A DNA stretch of 64,000 nucleotides from Ancylobacter defluvii. GTDB taxonomy: Bacteria; Pseudomonadota; Alphaproteobacteria; Rhizobiales; Xanthobacteraceae. A program made the position numbers and the translations under genes. Of the stretch, positions 43,043 to 51,272 are shown in pieces. The notes below the pieces were generated by a model. The model did not search any database and was not told where the DNA came from. It saw only the letters and a list, made by a program, of their open reading frames with translations. The stretch spans positions 158,240 to 222,239 of the forward strand of contig NZ_JAHBGD010000017.1 in assembly GCF_018390605.1 (NCBI RefSeq), written 5' to 3'. The number at the start of each line of letters is the position of its first letter. Within the stretch, counting starts at the first letter, position 1.

Positions 43043-44200
43043 ATGAGCCTGCATTTCACCACACTGGAATTCGAACGCCGCAAGAACCGCCTGCTGGCGG
43101 CAATGGCCGAGCGGCAGCTCGACGGCATGCTGATGTTCCAGCAGGAATCGATGTACTGGCTCACCGGCTACGACACGTTCGGCTTCTGCTTCTTCCAGTC
43201 GCTGTGGCTCGGCGCCGACGGCCGCTTCGCCCTGCTCACCCGCTCGGCGGACCTGAGGCAGGCGCAGCACACCTCGCTTATCGAGGACATCCGCATCTGG
43301 CGCGATGCCGCCGATTCCACGCCGCAGCAGCAATTGCGCGACATGGTGGCCGATCTCGGCGGCGCGCATGCCCGCATCGGGGTCGAGTATGACAGCTACG
43401 GCCTCACCGCCGCCAACGGCCGCAAGCTCGATGCCGCCTTCGACGGCTTCGCCATCCTCGACGACGCATCCGGCCTCGTCGATTACCTGCGGGCGGTAAA
43501 GTCGGAGGAGGAAATCTTCTATGTCCGCAAAGCCGGCCAGCTGGCGCTCGACGCGCGGCAGGCGGCCATCGAGCTGATCGGCGCCGGCGTCGACGAGGGC
43601 GACATCCTCGCCGCCATGCAGGGGGCCATCTTCAAGGGCGGCGGCGACTATCCCGGCAACGAGTTCATCATCGGCTCCGCCCGCGACGCCCTGCTCTGCC
43701 GCTACAAGTCCGGCCGCCGGCGCCTCGACGCGCGCGACCAGATCACCCTCGAATGGGCCGGCACCTACCGCCACTATCATGCGGCGATGATGGAGACCGC
43801 GATCGTCGGTCGCCCCCGCGACCGCCACATCGACCTGTTCAACGCCGCCAGGCTGGCGCTGGAGGCCTGCGCCGCCAATATCGCACCCGGCCGCACCGCC
43901 GGCGAGGTGTTCGCCGCCCATGCGCAGGTGATGGACGGTCACGGCCTCGCCGAGCACCGGCTGGCCGCCTGTGGCTATTCGCTCGGCGCCAAGTTCACCC
44001 CGTCATGGATGGACCCGCCAATGTTCTACGAGGGCAATCCCTGGGTGCTGGAGCCCGGCATGGTCATGTTCGCCCACATGATCCTGATGGACAGCGAGAC
44101 CGAAACCGCCATGTGCCTCGGGCGCACCTTCCTCGTCACCATTAACGGTAACGAGCCGTTAACGGGTGCACCTCTGGACCTTATCGTTAATTCCCGTTAA
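43043..44200 (+). CDS. M24-family protein of the creatinase/ectoine hydrolase type, metal ligands lost
   Basis: A 385-residue pita-bread-fold protein with an N-terminal creatinase-like domain (LDGMLMFQQESMYWLTGYDTFGF) and an M24 domain. The five metal ligands of aminopeptidase P are not kept: the DxG...D motif reads LEWAGTYRHYHAAMMET, the His motif reads ACGYSLGAKF, and the two Glu positions read FAHMILMD and LGRTFLVT. This pattern matches ectoine hydrolase (DoeA) and other metal-free creatinase relatives, so the substrate may be an amidino or cyclic amide. It starts 3 bp after pgeF and is probably in the same operon. Confidence 0.85.
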   Translation: MSLHFTTLEFERRKNRLLAAMAERQLDGMLMFQQESMYWLTGYDTFGFCFFQSLWLGADGRFALLTRSADLRQAQHTSLIEDIRIWRDAADSTPQQQLRDMVADLGGAHARIGVEYDSYGLTAANGRKLDAAFDGFAILDDASGLVDYLRAVKSEEEIFYVRKAGQLALDARQAAIELIGAGVDEGDILAAMQGAIFKGGGDYPGNEFIIGSARDALLCRYKSGRRRLDARDQITLEWAGTYRHYHAAMMETAIVGRPRDRHIDLFNAARLALEACAANIAPGRTAGEVFAAHAQVMDGHGLAEHRLAACGYSLGAKFTPSWMDPPMFYEGNPWVLEPGMVMFAHMILMDSETETAMCLGRTFLVTINGNEPLTGAPLDLIVNSR

Positions 44201-44295
44201 CGATTTGCCCCGGATGTGCCGGCGACGGCGCGGCCGCGCCGAATCGCTTCGGTGCGGACACGCGCAGCGACCGGCCCGCAAGGGGACGGCGCTTG

Positions 44296-45000
44296 ATGAT
44301 CCAACAGCTCGGCCGGCGATTTTGTCAGCTCGTGCCGGCAGCTACAGTCACTGTCGTTGCCCTTGGGCTGGCTGCCTGCCAGACCGGCGGCGCCGGCAAG
44401 CCGGTCGCGAGCGCCACCGGTGCCGAAACCTCCGGCGCCCAGCCGGCCCGCGCCGTCGCCTCCCGCACCGCCGGTCCTAAGACCCTTGCCTTCGAATCGA
44501 TCGACGGCCCGCCGGAGCCGGTGTTCGACCGGCTGGTCAGCAGCCTGTCCACCGAGGCTGGCGCCCGGCGCATTCCGGTCGCTTCGCGCGACAGCAATGC
44601 GCCCTATCGGGTGCGCGGCTATCTCCTCGCCGTCGTCGAGAACGGCAAGGGCAGCGTCGATTGGGCATGGGACGTCTATGACAAGGACCGCGAGCGGGTG
44701 CTGCGCGTTTCCGGTGCCGAGCCGGCCGGGGCCGGCAGCGACGTCTGGGCCAATGTCGATCAAGCCATGCTGGATCGCATCGCCGCGCAGAGCCTCGCCG
44801 AGATTTCGACCCGCCTCGCCGAGAGCCCGACCGCGCCGCGCAAGCCGGTCGGCGACCCCGCGGTCGCGGCCGAGCCCGCTGCCGCCGAGGATCCCCATGA
44901 GCCGGTGCGTACCGATGACGGCCCACCGGTTGCAGCGGCCGGCGACGAGGCGCCGGGGCCGGAATCCGGCTCGACCCTCGCCCTCACCGCAAGCCACTGA
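44296..45000 (+). CDS. Lipoprotein, hypothetical
   Basis: A 234-residue lipoprotein: hydrophobic signal VPAATVTVVALGLAAC with lipobox LAAC (Cys at about 29), then a Gly/Ala-rich linker, a core domain (FESIDGPPEPVFDRLVSSLSTEAGARRIPVASRDSNAPYRVRGYLLAVVENGKGSVDWAWDVYDKDRERVLRVSGAEPAG) and a Pro/Glu-rich tail. The core resembles a family of Hyphomicrobiales lipoproteins that I know only as hypothetical. ATG 44296 follows a TTG at 44293. Lgt, encoded upstream, would process it. Confidence 0.82.
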   Translation: MIQQLGRRFCQLVPAATVTVVALGLAACQTGGAGKPVASATGAETSGAQPARAVASRTAGPKTLAFESIDGPPEPVFDRLVSSLSTEAGARRIPVASRDSNAPYRVRGYLLAVVENGKGSVDWAWDVYDKDRERVLRVSGAEPAGAGSDVWANVDQAMLDRIAAQSLAEISTRLAESPTAPRKPVGDPAVAAEPAAAEDPHEPVRTDDGPPVAAAGDEAPGPESGSTLALTASH

Positions 45001-45157
45001 CCTTCCGTCAGCCGATTGCCGAATCCCGGATCGCCGTTCCCGGAACGACCTCCGCATACGTCGTGCCGAGGCATCGCCGCCTCGCCACTCGGGCGGATGC
45101 CTTGCCCAAATCCTGTGCCGGTGTGGCTTTACAGGGCAGGCCCGCCCGCCTATCAGA

Positions 45158-45189
45158 ACCTCGCGACGGCCGTGAGACGGCCGCGAGGT
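45158..45189 (+). other. Hairpin in the prs leader or at the lipoprotein gene end
   Basis: ACCTCGCG (45158-45165) pairs with CGCGAGGT (45182-45189), with an inner CCGT/ACGG stem. There is no T-run. It lies 41 bp before the prs start, so it may be a weak terminator or a leader structure. The rest of 45001-45230 holds nothing I recognise. Confidence 0.4.
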
Positions 45190-45230
45190 GATCTTACGCG
45201 GTGAATCTACGGCTTGGAGCGCGCGCCGGA

Positions 45231-46184
45231 ATGTCCAGCAATAACGGTTCGATCAAACTGGTCGCGGGCAACAGCAACCGCCCTCTCGCCGAAGCGATCG
45301 GCGCCTATCTCGCCACTTCGCTGACCAAGGCGGTGGTGCGGCGCTTCGCCGATATGGAGATCTTCGTCGAGATCCAGGAGAATGTGCGCGGCAAGGACGT
45401 GTTCGTGCTGCAGTCCACCTCCTTCCCGACAAATGATCACCTGATGGAATTGCTCATCATGATCGATGCGCTGCGCCGCTCCTCGGCGCGCCGCATCACC
45501 GCGGTGCTGCCCTATTTCGGCTATGCCCGGCAGGACCGCCGCTCCTCCGGCCGCACGCCGATCTCCGCCAAGCTGGTCGCCAACCTGATCACTCATGCCG
45601 GCGCGGACCGCGTGCTCACCGTCGATCTGCATGCCGGACAGATCCAGGGCTTCTTCGATATCCCGACCGACAATTTGTTCGCCGCCCCGGTGATGGTGCA
45701 GGACGTGAAGTCGCGCTTCGACCTCAACGACATCACCGTGGTGTCGCCCGACGTCGGCGGCGTGGTGCGTGCCCGTGCGCTGGCCAAGCGCATCGACGCC
45801 CAGCTCGCCATCGTCGACAAGCGCCGCGAGCGGCCGGGCGAGAGCGAGGTGATGAACGTCATCGGCGACGTGCGCGGCAAGCGCTGCATCCTCGTCGACG
45901 ACATCATCGATTCCGGCGGCACGCTGGTGAACGCCGCCGATGCGCTGCTGGAGCGCGGCGCCACCGAGGTGCACGCCTATATCAGCCATGGCGTGCTGTC
46001 CGGCGGCGCGGTGGCGCGCGTTACCGCCTCCAACCTCAAGGAACTGGTGATCACCGATTCCATCCAGCCGACCGAGGCGGTCCGGGTGGCGCGCAACATC
46101 CGCGTCATCTCCATCGCCAGCCTGCTCGCCGAGGCGATCGGGCGCACCGCGCATGAGGAAAGCGTCTCCAGCCTGTTCAACTGA
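45231..46184 (+). CDS. prs: Ribose-phosphate pyrophosphokinase
   Basis: A 317-residue PRPP synthetase: [24 protein letters not shown]-binding region [61 protein letters not shown] and the PRPP-binding loop [21 protein letters not shown]. It makes PRPP for purine, pyrimidine, His and Trp synthesis. ATG 45231 begins [10 protein letters not shown] as in relatives; the Shine-Dalgarno is weak. Length is exact for the class I family. Confidence 0.97.
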   Translation: MSSNNGSIKLVAGNSNRPLAEAIGAYLATSLTKAVVRRFADMEIFVEIQENVRGKDVFVLQSTSFPTNDHLMELLIMIDALRRSSARRITAVLPYFGYARQDRRSSGRTPISAKLVANLITHAGADRVLTVDLHAGQIQGFFDIPTDNLFAAPVMVQDVKSRFDLNDITVVSPDVGGVVRARALAKRIDAQLAIVDKRRERPGESEVMNVIGDVRGKRCILVDDIIDSGGTLVNAADALLERGATEVHAYISHGVLSGGAVARVTASNLKELVITDSIQPTEAVRVARNIRVISIASLLAEAIGRTAHEESVSSLFN

Positions 46185-46220
46185 GACATTTTTCGCCGGT
46201 TCCGACCCTCGCCTACCGCA

Positions 46221-46240
46221 GCGCACACAGTTCTGTGCGC
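46221..46240 (+). terminator. Hairpin after prs
   Basis: GCGCACA-CAGTTC-TGTGCGC, 7-bp perfect stem, extended on both sides by GCAG/CTGC with a small asymmetry. No T-run follows, so termination is only probable. Confidence 0.5.
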
Positions 46241-46308
46241 GCTGCGCCATGCTCCTTCCACTTTTCAGCCGCATGTATCGGGCTCGTTGAACGGAACGGG
46301 ACGACCCG

Positions 46309-47172
46309 ATGCTACGCGCCACCTTGCGCGGCCATAGGCCGACTCGCGTGCCCCTGCTTGCCGGTGCCGCCGCTATCGCGGTGCTGATGCCCGCCCTTGC
46401 CGGCGCCCAGTCGATGGGCGGCCCGATGCCCTATGATCCGGTCGATCCCTGGGCCGGCGTCACCGTCATCGTCACCCCGACGCAGGATCGGTACGAGCCG
46501 GAAGCCGCAGTTCCGGCGCTGCCGCCGCCGCATCCGGCCGACGTGCCGGGGCCCGAGCCGCAGGTCGCCGATACCCCGGTCGATCAGTGGACGCCGCCCT
46601 CGCTCTACCAGAGCCTCGATCTCGGCCTTGGCGGCCGGCCGGAGCCGGAGCCGGAGAAGCCGGCGCCGAACACCCTGCTGCCCCAGCGCAAGGCGGTGGC
46701 GACGTCGAAAACCTCCAAGCTGCCCACCAGCGTGCAGTTCGTCGACCGCGGGCCGGTCAGCATCGGCGTTTCCACCAGCATGTCGGCGAGCGCGCCGGTC
46801 TCCTCGCCCACCAACCGGCAGGCCGGCAGCGGCAATGGCGAGGTGAAGGGCCGCGTCGGCTATTCCATGGACAATCTGTCGGTCTACGGCACCACCCAGC
46901 TCGGCGCCTCGGCCTCCACCGGCACTCCCTCGGTGTATGATGGCTACACGGTCGGCAGCACCTACAGCATGCCGCTCGACAATCTCGGCCTCGGCAAGGG
47001 CGACAGGCTCGGCGCCACGGTGGAGATGGACAGTTCCTCGACCGTGAACACCGGCGTCGAGTTGCGCGCGCCGATGGGCAGCTATGAGCGCTTCCTCTCG
47101 GTGCAGCGTTCGGCGCCGGTCGGCTCCGACGCCAGCGGCGTGGTGAAGGCCGGCGTGCTCGGCAGGTTCTGA
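46309..47172 (+). CDS. Exported hypothetical protein with Pro-rich linker
   Basis: A 287-residue secreted protein: signal peptide to about residue 33 (LLAGAAAIAVLMPALAGAQS), a Pro-rich segment (VPALPPPHPADVPGPEPQ), and a C-terminal half with beta-rich, Gly/Ser/Thr-rich strands (EVKGRVGYSMDNLSVYGTTQLGASASTG, DRLGATVEMDSSSTVNTGVELR) ending GVLGRF with terminal Phe. That ending suggests a small outer-membrane barrel or surface protein. I do not recognise a family. It lies between prs and rplY on the same strand. Confidence 0.72.
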   Translation: MLRATLRGHRPTRVPLLAGAAAIAVLMPALAGAQSMGGPMPYDPVDPWAGVTVIVTPTQDRYEPEAAVPALPPPHPADVPGPEPQVADTPVDQWTPPSLYQSLDLGLGGRPEPEPEKPAPNTLLPQRKAVATSKTSKLPTSVQFVDRGPVSIGVSTSMSASAPVSSPTNRQAGSGNGEVKGRVGYSMDNLSVYGTTQLGASASTGTPSVYDGYTVGSTYSMPLDNLGLGKGDRLGATVEMDSSSTVNTGVELRAPMGSYERFLSVQRSAPVGSDASGVVKAGVLGRF

Positions 47173-47324
47173 GCCGCGGGCTCCGGACCTCGCCCGTCGT
47201 GCCGCCTCCAGCGCGACGCAAGCATTGCCGCAGAAGGCTTTTGCTGCTAGGAAGCCGCTCGCCGTGGCCATTCCGCACCCCTGGAGGCCCGCCGCGGCGA
47301 CACCAGACCCAGCCTGAAGGGACC

Positions 47325-47350
47325 GGGCCGCGCGAGCGGCCCTCTCCTTT
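47325..47350 (+). other. Hairpin with U-rich tail in the rplY leader
   Basis: GGGCCGC-GCGA-GCGGCCC (47325-47342), a perfect 7-bp stem with a GNRA-like tetraloop, followed by TCTCCTTTT. It ends about 25 bp before the rplY start, so it may be a terminator for the upstream gene or a leader/attenuator of rplY. Confidence 0.6.
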
Positions 47351-47371
47351 TGCAACCAAGGACTTTTAGCC

Positions 47372-48010
47372 ATGACCGCCATCAAGGAACTGAAGGCGCA
47401 GGCCCGCACGAAGAGCGGCAAGGGGGCCGCCCGTGCCGAGCGTCGCGCCGGTCGCGTACCCGCCGTGATCTATGGCGACGGGAAGGCCCCCGTCGGCATC
47501 ACCCTCGACCATGTCGAGATCAACCGGATCATCTATGCCGGCCACTTCCTGACCACGCTGTTCAACGTCGACATCGACGGCGAGAAGCACCGCGTCATTC
47601 CGCGCGACTACCAGCTCGACGTGGTGAAGGACTTCCCGCTGCACATCGACTTCCTGCGTGTCGCCATCGGCGCCACCCTGACCGTCGACGTCCCGGTGCA
47701 TTTCCTCGGTGCCGACACTGGTGCCGCCTTCAAGCAGGGCGCCACGCTGAACATCGTCGCCCATACCGTGTCGCTGAACGCACCGGCCGACGCCATTCCC
47801 GAGGCGATCGAAGTCGACGTGTCGGGCTACGCCCTCGGTTCGTCCATCCACCTGTCGGCGGTGAAGCTGCCGGAAGGCGTCACCTGGGCCGGCCATGGCG
47901 ACGACACGCTCGCCACCATCGTCGCCCCGTCGGGCAAGAAGGAAGCCGAGCAGGACGAGGCCGCTGCCGCCGCTGCTGCGGCCGCTGCGACCCCGCCCGC
48001 CAAGGGCTGA
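47372..48010 (+). CDS. rplY: 50S ribosomal protein L25/general stress protein Ctc
   Basis: A 212-residue L25 of the long Ctc type: the 5S rRNA-binding domain MTAIKELKAQARTKSGKGAARAERRAGRVPAVIYGDGKAPVGITLDHVEINRIIYAG, then the C-terminal beta domain (DYQLDVVKDFPLHIDFLRV, HLSAVKLPEGVTW) and an acidic/Ala-rich tail. ATG 47372 follows AAGGAC. The family length in alphaproteobacteria is 200-220. It is followed by pth after a stable hairpin. Confidence 0.96.
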   Translation: MTAIKELKAQARTKSGKGAARAERRAGRVPAVIYGDGKAPVGITLDHVEINRIIYAGHFLTTLFNVDIDGEKHRVIPRDYQLDVVKDFPLHIDFLRVAIGATLTVDVPVHFLGADTGAAFKQGATLNIVAHTVSLNAPADAIPEAIEVDVSGYALGSSIHLSAVKLPEGVTWAGHGDDTLATIVAPSGKKEAEQDEAAAAAAAAAATPPAKG

Positions 48011-48034
48011 TCGGCCGCACGCGCCTGTCCTGTC

Positions 48035-48066
48035 GAGGGAGCCGGAAGCCCGCTTCCGGCTCCCTC
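48035..48066 (+). terminator. Strong hairpin between rplY and pth
   Basis: GAGGGAGCCGGAAG (48035-48048) pairs perfectly with CTTCCGGCTCCCTC (48053-48066) around a 4-nt loop, followed by TCGTTTC. The tail is not pure T, so it may be a partial terminator lowering pth expression relative to rplY or an RNA-stability element. Confidence 0.75.
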
Positions 48067-48109
48067 TCGTTTCAGCGGTACGCCGCCTCGTCGCGGCAGG
48101 AGGCCGGAC

Positions 48110-48721
48110 GTGTTCCTCTTCGCCGGGCTCGGAAATCCCGGGCCGAAATATGCCGGCAACCGGCACAATATCGGCTTCATGGTGGTGGACGCCCTTGCCC
48201 GCCGCCATCGCTTCTCGCCGTGGCGCCGTCGCTTCCAGGGTGCCGCCTGCGAAGGCGAGATCGGCGGCGAGAAGGTGCTGGCGCTGCTGCCGGAAACTTT
48301 CATGAACGAGAGCGGCCGCGCGGTCGCGGAGGCACAGCGCTTCTACAAGATCGAGCTCAGGGACATCTTCGTCTTCCATGACGAGCTCGACCTGCCGCCC
48401 GCCAAGGTCCGCACCAAGTTCGGCGGTGGCAATGCCGGCCATAACGGGCTGCGCTCCATCACTGCCCATTGTGGCAACGACTATGGCCGGGTGCGTCTCG
48501 GCATCGGTCATCCCGGCGACAAGGCCCTGGTCATGCCCTTCGTGCTCGGCGACTTCGCCAAGTCCGAGCGGGCATGGGTGGAGGCGGTGGCGGATGGTTG
48601 CGCCGATTGTGCCGAATTGCTGATCGCCGGCAGGATCGACGAGTTCCAGAGCCGGCTGCATCTCTTCCTTGATGCGCAGGGCTACGGAACCGTCAAACCG
48701 CCGGGCGCACCGGCGAAATAA
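48110..48721 (+). CDS. pth: Peptidyl-tRNA hydrolase
   Basis: A 203-residue Pth that recycles peptidyl-tRNA. It has the family landmarks [27 protein letters not shown] (catalytic His in NRHNIG), [16 protein letters not shown] and [30 protein letters not shown]. Start is GTG 48110 with AGGAGG 8 bp upstream. The C-terminus is slightly extended. It belongs to the conserved rplY-pth-ychF order. Confidence 0.96.
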   Translation: MFLFAGLGNPGPKYAGNRHNIGFMVVDALARRHRFSPWRRRFQGAACEGEIGGEKVLALLPETFMNESGRAVAEAQRFYKIELRDIFVFHDELDLPPAKVRTKFGGGNAGHNGLRSITAHCGNDYGRVRLGIGHPGDKALVMPFVLGDFAKSERAWVEAVADGCADCAELLIAGRIDEFQSRLHLFLDAQGYGTVKPPGAPAK

Positions 48722-48808
48722 CCCTATGATGACCGCGGCGCTTGCGCTTGCGCTCCGGCTTGCCTAACCACATCGGCAACCAGACCAGATCCTAAAGAGC
48801 ATCGCACC

Positions 48809-49906
48809 ATGGGCTTCAAATGCGGCATTGTCGGCCTGCCGAACGTCGGCAAGTCGACCCTCTTCAACGCGCTCACGCAGACGGCGGCGGCGCAGGCGGC
48901 CAATTACCCGTTCTGCACCATCGAGCCGAATGTCGGCGACGTCGCGGTGCCCGATCCGCGGCTGGAGACGCTGGCCGCCATCGCCGGCTCGGCCCAGATC
49001 ATCCCGACTCGGCTGACCTTCGTCGACATTGCCGGGCTGGTGCGCGGCGCCTCGAAGGGCGAGGGCCTCGGCAATCAGTTCCTCGCCAATATCCGCGAAT
49101 GCGACGCCATCGCCCATGTGGTGCGCTGCTTCGAGGATTCCGACGTCACCCATGTCGAGGGCAAGCTTGCACCGATCTCCGACATCGAGACCATCGAGAC
49201 CGAGCTGATGCTCGCCGATCTCGAAAGCCTGGAGAAGCGTGCCGGCGCGCTGGAGAAGAAGGCCAAGGGCGGCGACAAGGATTCCAAGGAACAGCTCGAG
49301 CTGATGAACCGCGCTTTGGTGCTGCTGCGCGAGGGCAAGCCGGCCCGCCTGGTCGACGTCAAGCCGGAGGAGGAGAAGGCCTTCCGCATGCTCGGCCTGC
49401 TCTCGTCCAAGCCGGTGCTTTACGTCTGCAATGTCGAGGAGGCCTCGGCCAAGGCCGGCAATGCGCTGTCGGCGGAAGTCTTCGGCCGCGCCGCCGAGGA
49501 AGGCGCCAAGGCGGTGGTGGTCTCGGCCAAGATCGAGAGCGAGATCGCCGTGCTGCCCGCCGAGGAACAGAAGGATTATCTCGAGGCCATCGACCTCGAC
49601 GAACCCGGCCTCAACCGCATCATCCGCACCGGCTACGAATTGCTGAAGCTGGTGACCTATTTCACCGTCGGCCCGAAGGAAGCCCGCGCCTGGACCATCA
49701 CCGCCGGCACCAAGGCGCCGGCGGCGGCGGGCGTGATCCACTCGGATTTCGAGAAGGGCTTCATCCGCGCCGAAACCATCGCCTATGACGACTACGTCAA
49801 GGGCAAGGGCGAGGCCGGTGCCCGCGACGCCGGCCGGCTGCGGCTGGAAGGCAAGGACTATGTCGTCGCCGATGGCGACGTGCTGCATTTCCGCTTCGCC
49901 AACTGA
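48809..49906 (+). CDS. ychF: Redox-regulated ATPase YchF (Obg-like)
   Basis: A 365-residue OLA1/YchF P-loop protein: G1 GLPNVGKSTLFNAL, G3 FVDIAGLVRGASKGEGLGNQFL, coiled-coil domain (ELMLADLESLEKRAGALEKKAKGG), a G4-like region VLYVCNVEE and a C-terminal TGS-like domain (FTVGPKEARAWTITAGTKAPAAAGVIHSDFEKGFIRAET). It binds ribosomes and is linked to stress responses. Starts at ATG 48809, 87 bp after pth. Length matches the family (about 363-366). Confidence 0.97.
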   Translation: MGFKCGIVGLPNVGKSTLFNALTQTAAAQAANYPFCTIEPNVGDVAVPDPRLETLAAIAGSAQIIPTRLTFVDIAGLVRGASKGEGLGNQFLANIRECDAIAHVVRCFEDSDVTHVEGKLAPISDIETIETELMLADLESLEKRAGALEKKAKGGDKDSKEQLELMNRALVLLREGKPARLVDVKPEEEKAFRMLGLLSSKPVLYVCNVEEASAKAGNALSAEVFGRAAEEGAKAVVVSAKIESEIAVLPAEEQKDYLEAIDLDEPGLNRIIRTGYELLKLVTYFTVGPKEARAWTITAGTKAPAAAGVIHSDFEKGFIRAETIAYDDYVKGKGEAGARDAGRLRLEGKDYVVADGDVLHFRFAN

Positions 49907-50050
49907 AGGCGGCGGGGTGGCGCGACCGATACGGAAGCGCCGCCGGCCCGCCTGAGGCCGGACGCCCTGGCTTCACGGCAGCCGGCGCCATCGCCCCCAG
50001 CGCCCGCATGCCGAGAGCCCGACTCATCGTGGCGCATATGGACGATGAAG

Positions 50051-50175
50051 ACGCTTTTCTCCCTCTCCCCGTCGGGGAGAGGGCTGGGGTGAGGGGTCTT
50101 CGACGCTCCGCAAAGGCATCTCCCCTTACCGACACGTTTCGCGGGCTACCTCCGCGAGCGGGAGAGGAAATCGTG
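50051..50175. repeat. Palindromic repeat element between ychF and the SRPBCC gene
   Basis: Contains the 23-bp palindrome CCCTCTCCCCG-N-CGGGGAGAGGG (50061-50083), then GCTGGGGTGAGGGG and a divergent second half (CTTACCGACACGTTTCGCGGG...GAGCGGGAGAGG). The order of motifs matches the element inside uvrC (29558-29697). Apart from it, 49907-50248 holds nothing I can assign. Confidence 0.85.
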
Positions 50176-50248
50176 AGTCGGGCTCTGAGGCACGAACGCC
50201 GCGAGCCTCGAAGCACGCAGGCGCCCGCCACTCCCTTCGGCGCCGAGA

Positions 50249-50779
50249 TCATCCGCCCAGCTTCGCCAGCAACCCGTCCAGTGTCTCGAAACCGCCGCCC
50301 CAGCCGGCCTCCATGCCCTGCATCAGGTCGATGAAGGCCGCGATCTCCGCCGCGCTGGCGCCGAGCGGCTCGGAGGTGAGCGTCACCCGTGTCGCCGCCG
50401 CCGCCTCCTCGAAATGCACCGTGGTGACGAGCTCGCGCGGCCACGCGTCGAGGAACGGCGCCGACACGACCTCTCCCGCCGCATCGGCGAAGGAATGCAC
50501 CCAGACGAGCCGCTCCGGCGCGGCGATCTCGCGATAGACGAAGCGGAAATGGACCACGCCGTGCTCGGCGATCTCCATTCGGCCGTGCAGCCGCCCGCCG
50601 GGGCGCAGATCCTGCGACAATACGGTGGTCTTCGCCCCCTTGGGCCCGAACCAGGCGCCGAGCAGGCCGGCCTCGGTCCAGGCCCGCCACACCAGCGGGC
50701 GCGGCGCCGCGAACCGGCGAACAATGGTGAACACGGGTGCGGTCGAGCTTTGGTCCGAGGCCGGCATCTGGGCGCTCAT
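50249..50779 (-). CDS. SRPBCC/AHSA1-family protein
   Basis: A 176-residue START-like protein of the activator-of-Hsp90-ATPase homology 1 type: FTIVRRFAAPRPLVWRAWTEAGLLGAWFGPKGAKTTVLSQDLRPGGRLHGRM and, near the end, FEEAAAATRVTLTSEPLGASAAEIAAFIDLMQGMEAGWGGGFETLDGLLAKL. Such proteins bind hydrophobic ligands and are usually paired with an ArsR-type repressor, as here. ATG 50779 follows AAGGATGAG inside the end of the ArsR gene, so the two are co-translated. Confidence 0.92.
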   Translation of the reverse strand: MSAQMPASDQSSTAPVFTIVRRFAAPRPLVWRAWTEAGLLGAWFGPKGAKTTVLSQDLRPGGRLHGRMEIAEHGVVHFRFVYREIAAPERLVWVHSFADAAGEVVSAPFLDAWPRELVTTVHFEEAAAATRVTLTSEPLGASAAEIAAFIDLMQGMEAGWGGGFETLDGLLAKLGG

Positions 50780-50783
50780 GATC

Positions 50784-51131
50784 TCATCCTTGTGGGTCGG
50801 GTTGCTGAAGCTGCGCGAGAACCGCGTCGAGACGGTCGAAGCTGTCGACCCACAGCGCATGCAGGCCGGCGAGCCACTGCTCCGTCTCGCGCAGCGCCTC
50901 CGGCTTCAGCCGACGCGGCCGCGCGGCGCCCGCCTGCCCGGCCTCGATCAGCCCCGCCATCTCCAGCACCTTCAGATGCTTGGAAATCGCCGGCTGGCTG
51001 ATGCCGAAGGGCTTGCCGAGTTCGCCCACCGTCGCCTCGCCCTGCGCCAGCCGGGTCAGGATGGCGCGACGGACCGGATCGGCAAGCGCGGCGAAACGAC
51101 GATCGAGTTGCGGCGCCAAATTTATATCCAT
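50784..51131 (-). CDS. ArsR-family transcriptional repressor
   Basis: A 115-residue ArsR/SmtB winged-helix protein: QLDRRFAALADPVRRAILTRLAQGEATVGELGKPFGISQPAISKHLKVLEMAGLIEAGQAGAARPRRLK. It has no Cys, so it lacks the classic metal sites and is the metal-free kind that accompanies SRPBCC proteins. It starts within an inverted repeat (51123-51156) that is probably its own operator. Confidence 0.93.
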   Translation of the reverse strand: MDINLAPQLDRRFAALADPVRRAILTRLAQGEATVGELGKPFGISQPAISKHLKVLEMAGLIEAGQAGAARPRRLKPEALRETEQWLAGLHALWVDSFDRLDAVLAQLQQPDPQG

Positions 51132-51156
51132 TTAGATATATAACCATATGGATATA
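51123..51156. promoter_or_regulatory. Inverted repeat over the ArsR start, putative autoregulatory operator
   Basis: TATATCCAT (51123-51131) and ATGGATATA (51148-51156) are perfect 9-bp inverted copies with a 16-bp AT-rich spacer. The left arm is the ArsR start codon region. The local AT-richness also suits the arsR promoter. Confidence 0.6.
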
Positions 51157-51272
51157 TTCCGGTCAAACAACCTGCGACGCTCTTGCCCGCTCTTTTCGAC
51201 TGGACGGCTTGACCTTGGCGCGCCCGTCGCCTGTCATAATGGGCAAGAGTCGCGGGTACGGAGCGGGGCGCC

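Noticed and set aside
44142..44202. CtrA-binding site of TTAA-N7-TTAA form
   Set aside because: The spacers are 13 and 6 bp, not 7; kept only as a general TTAA cluster.
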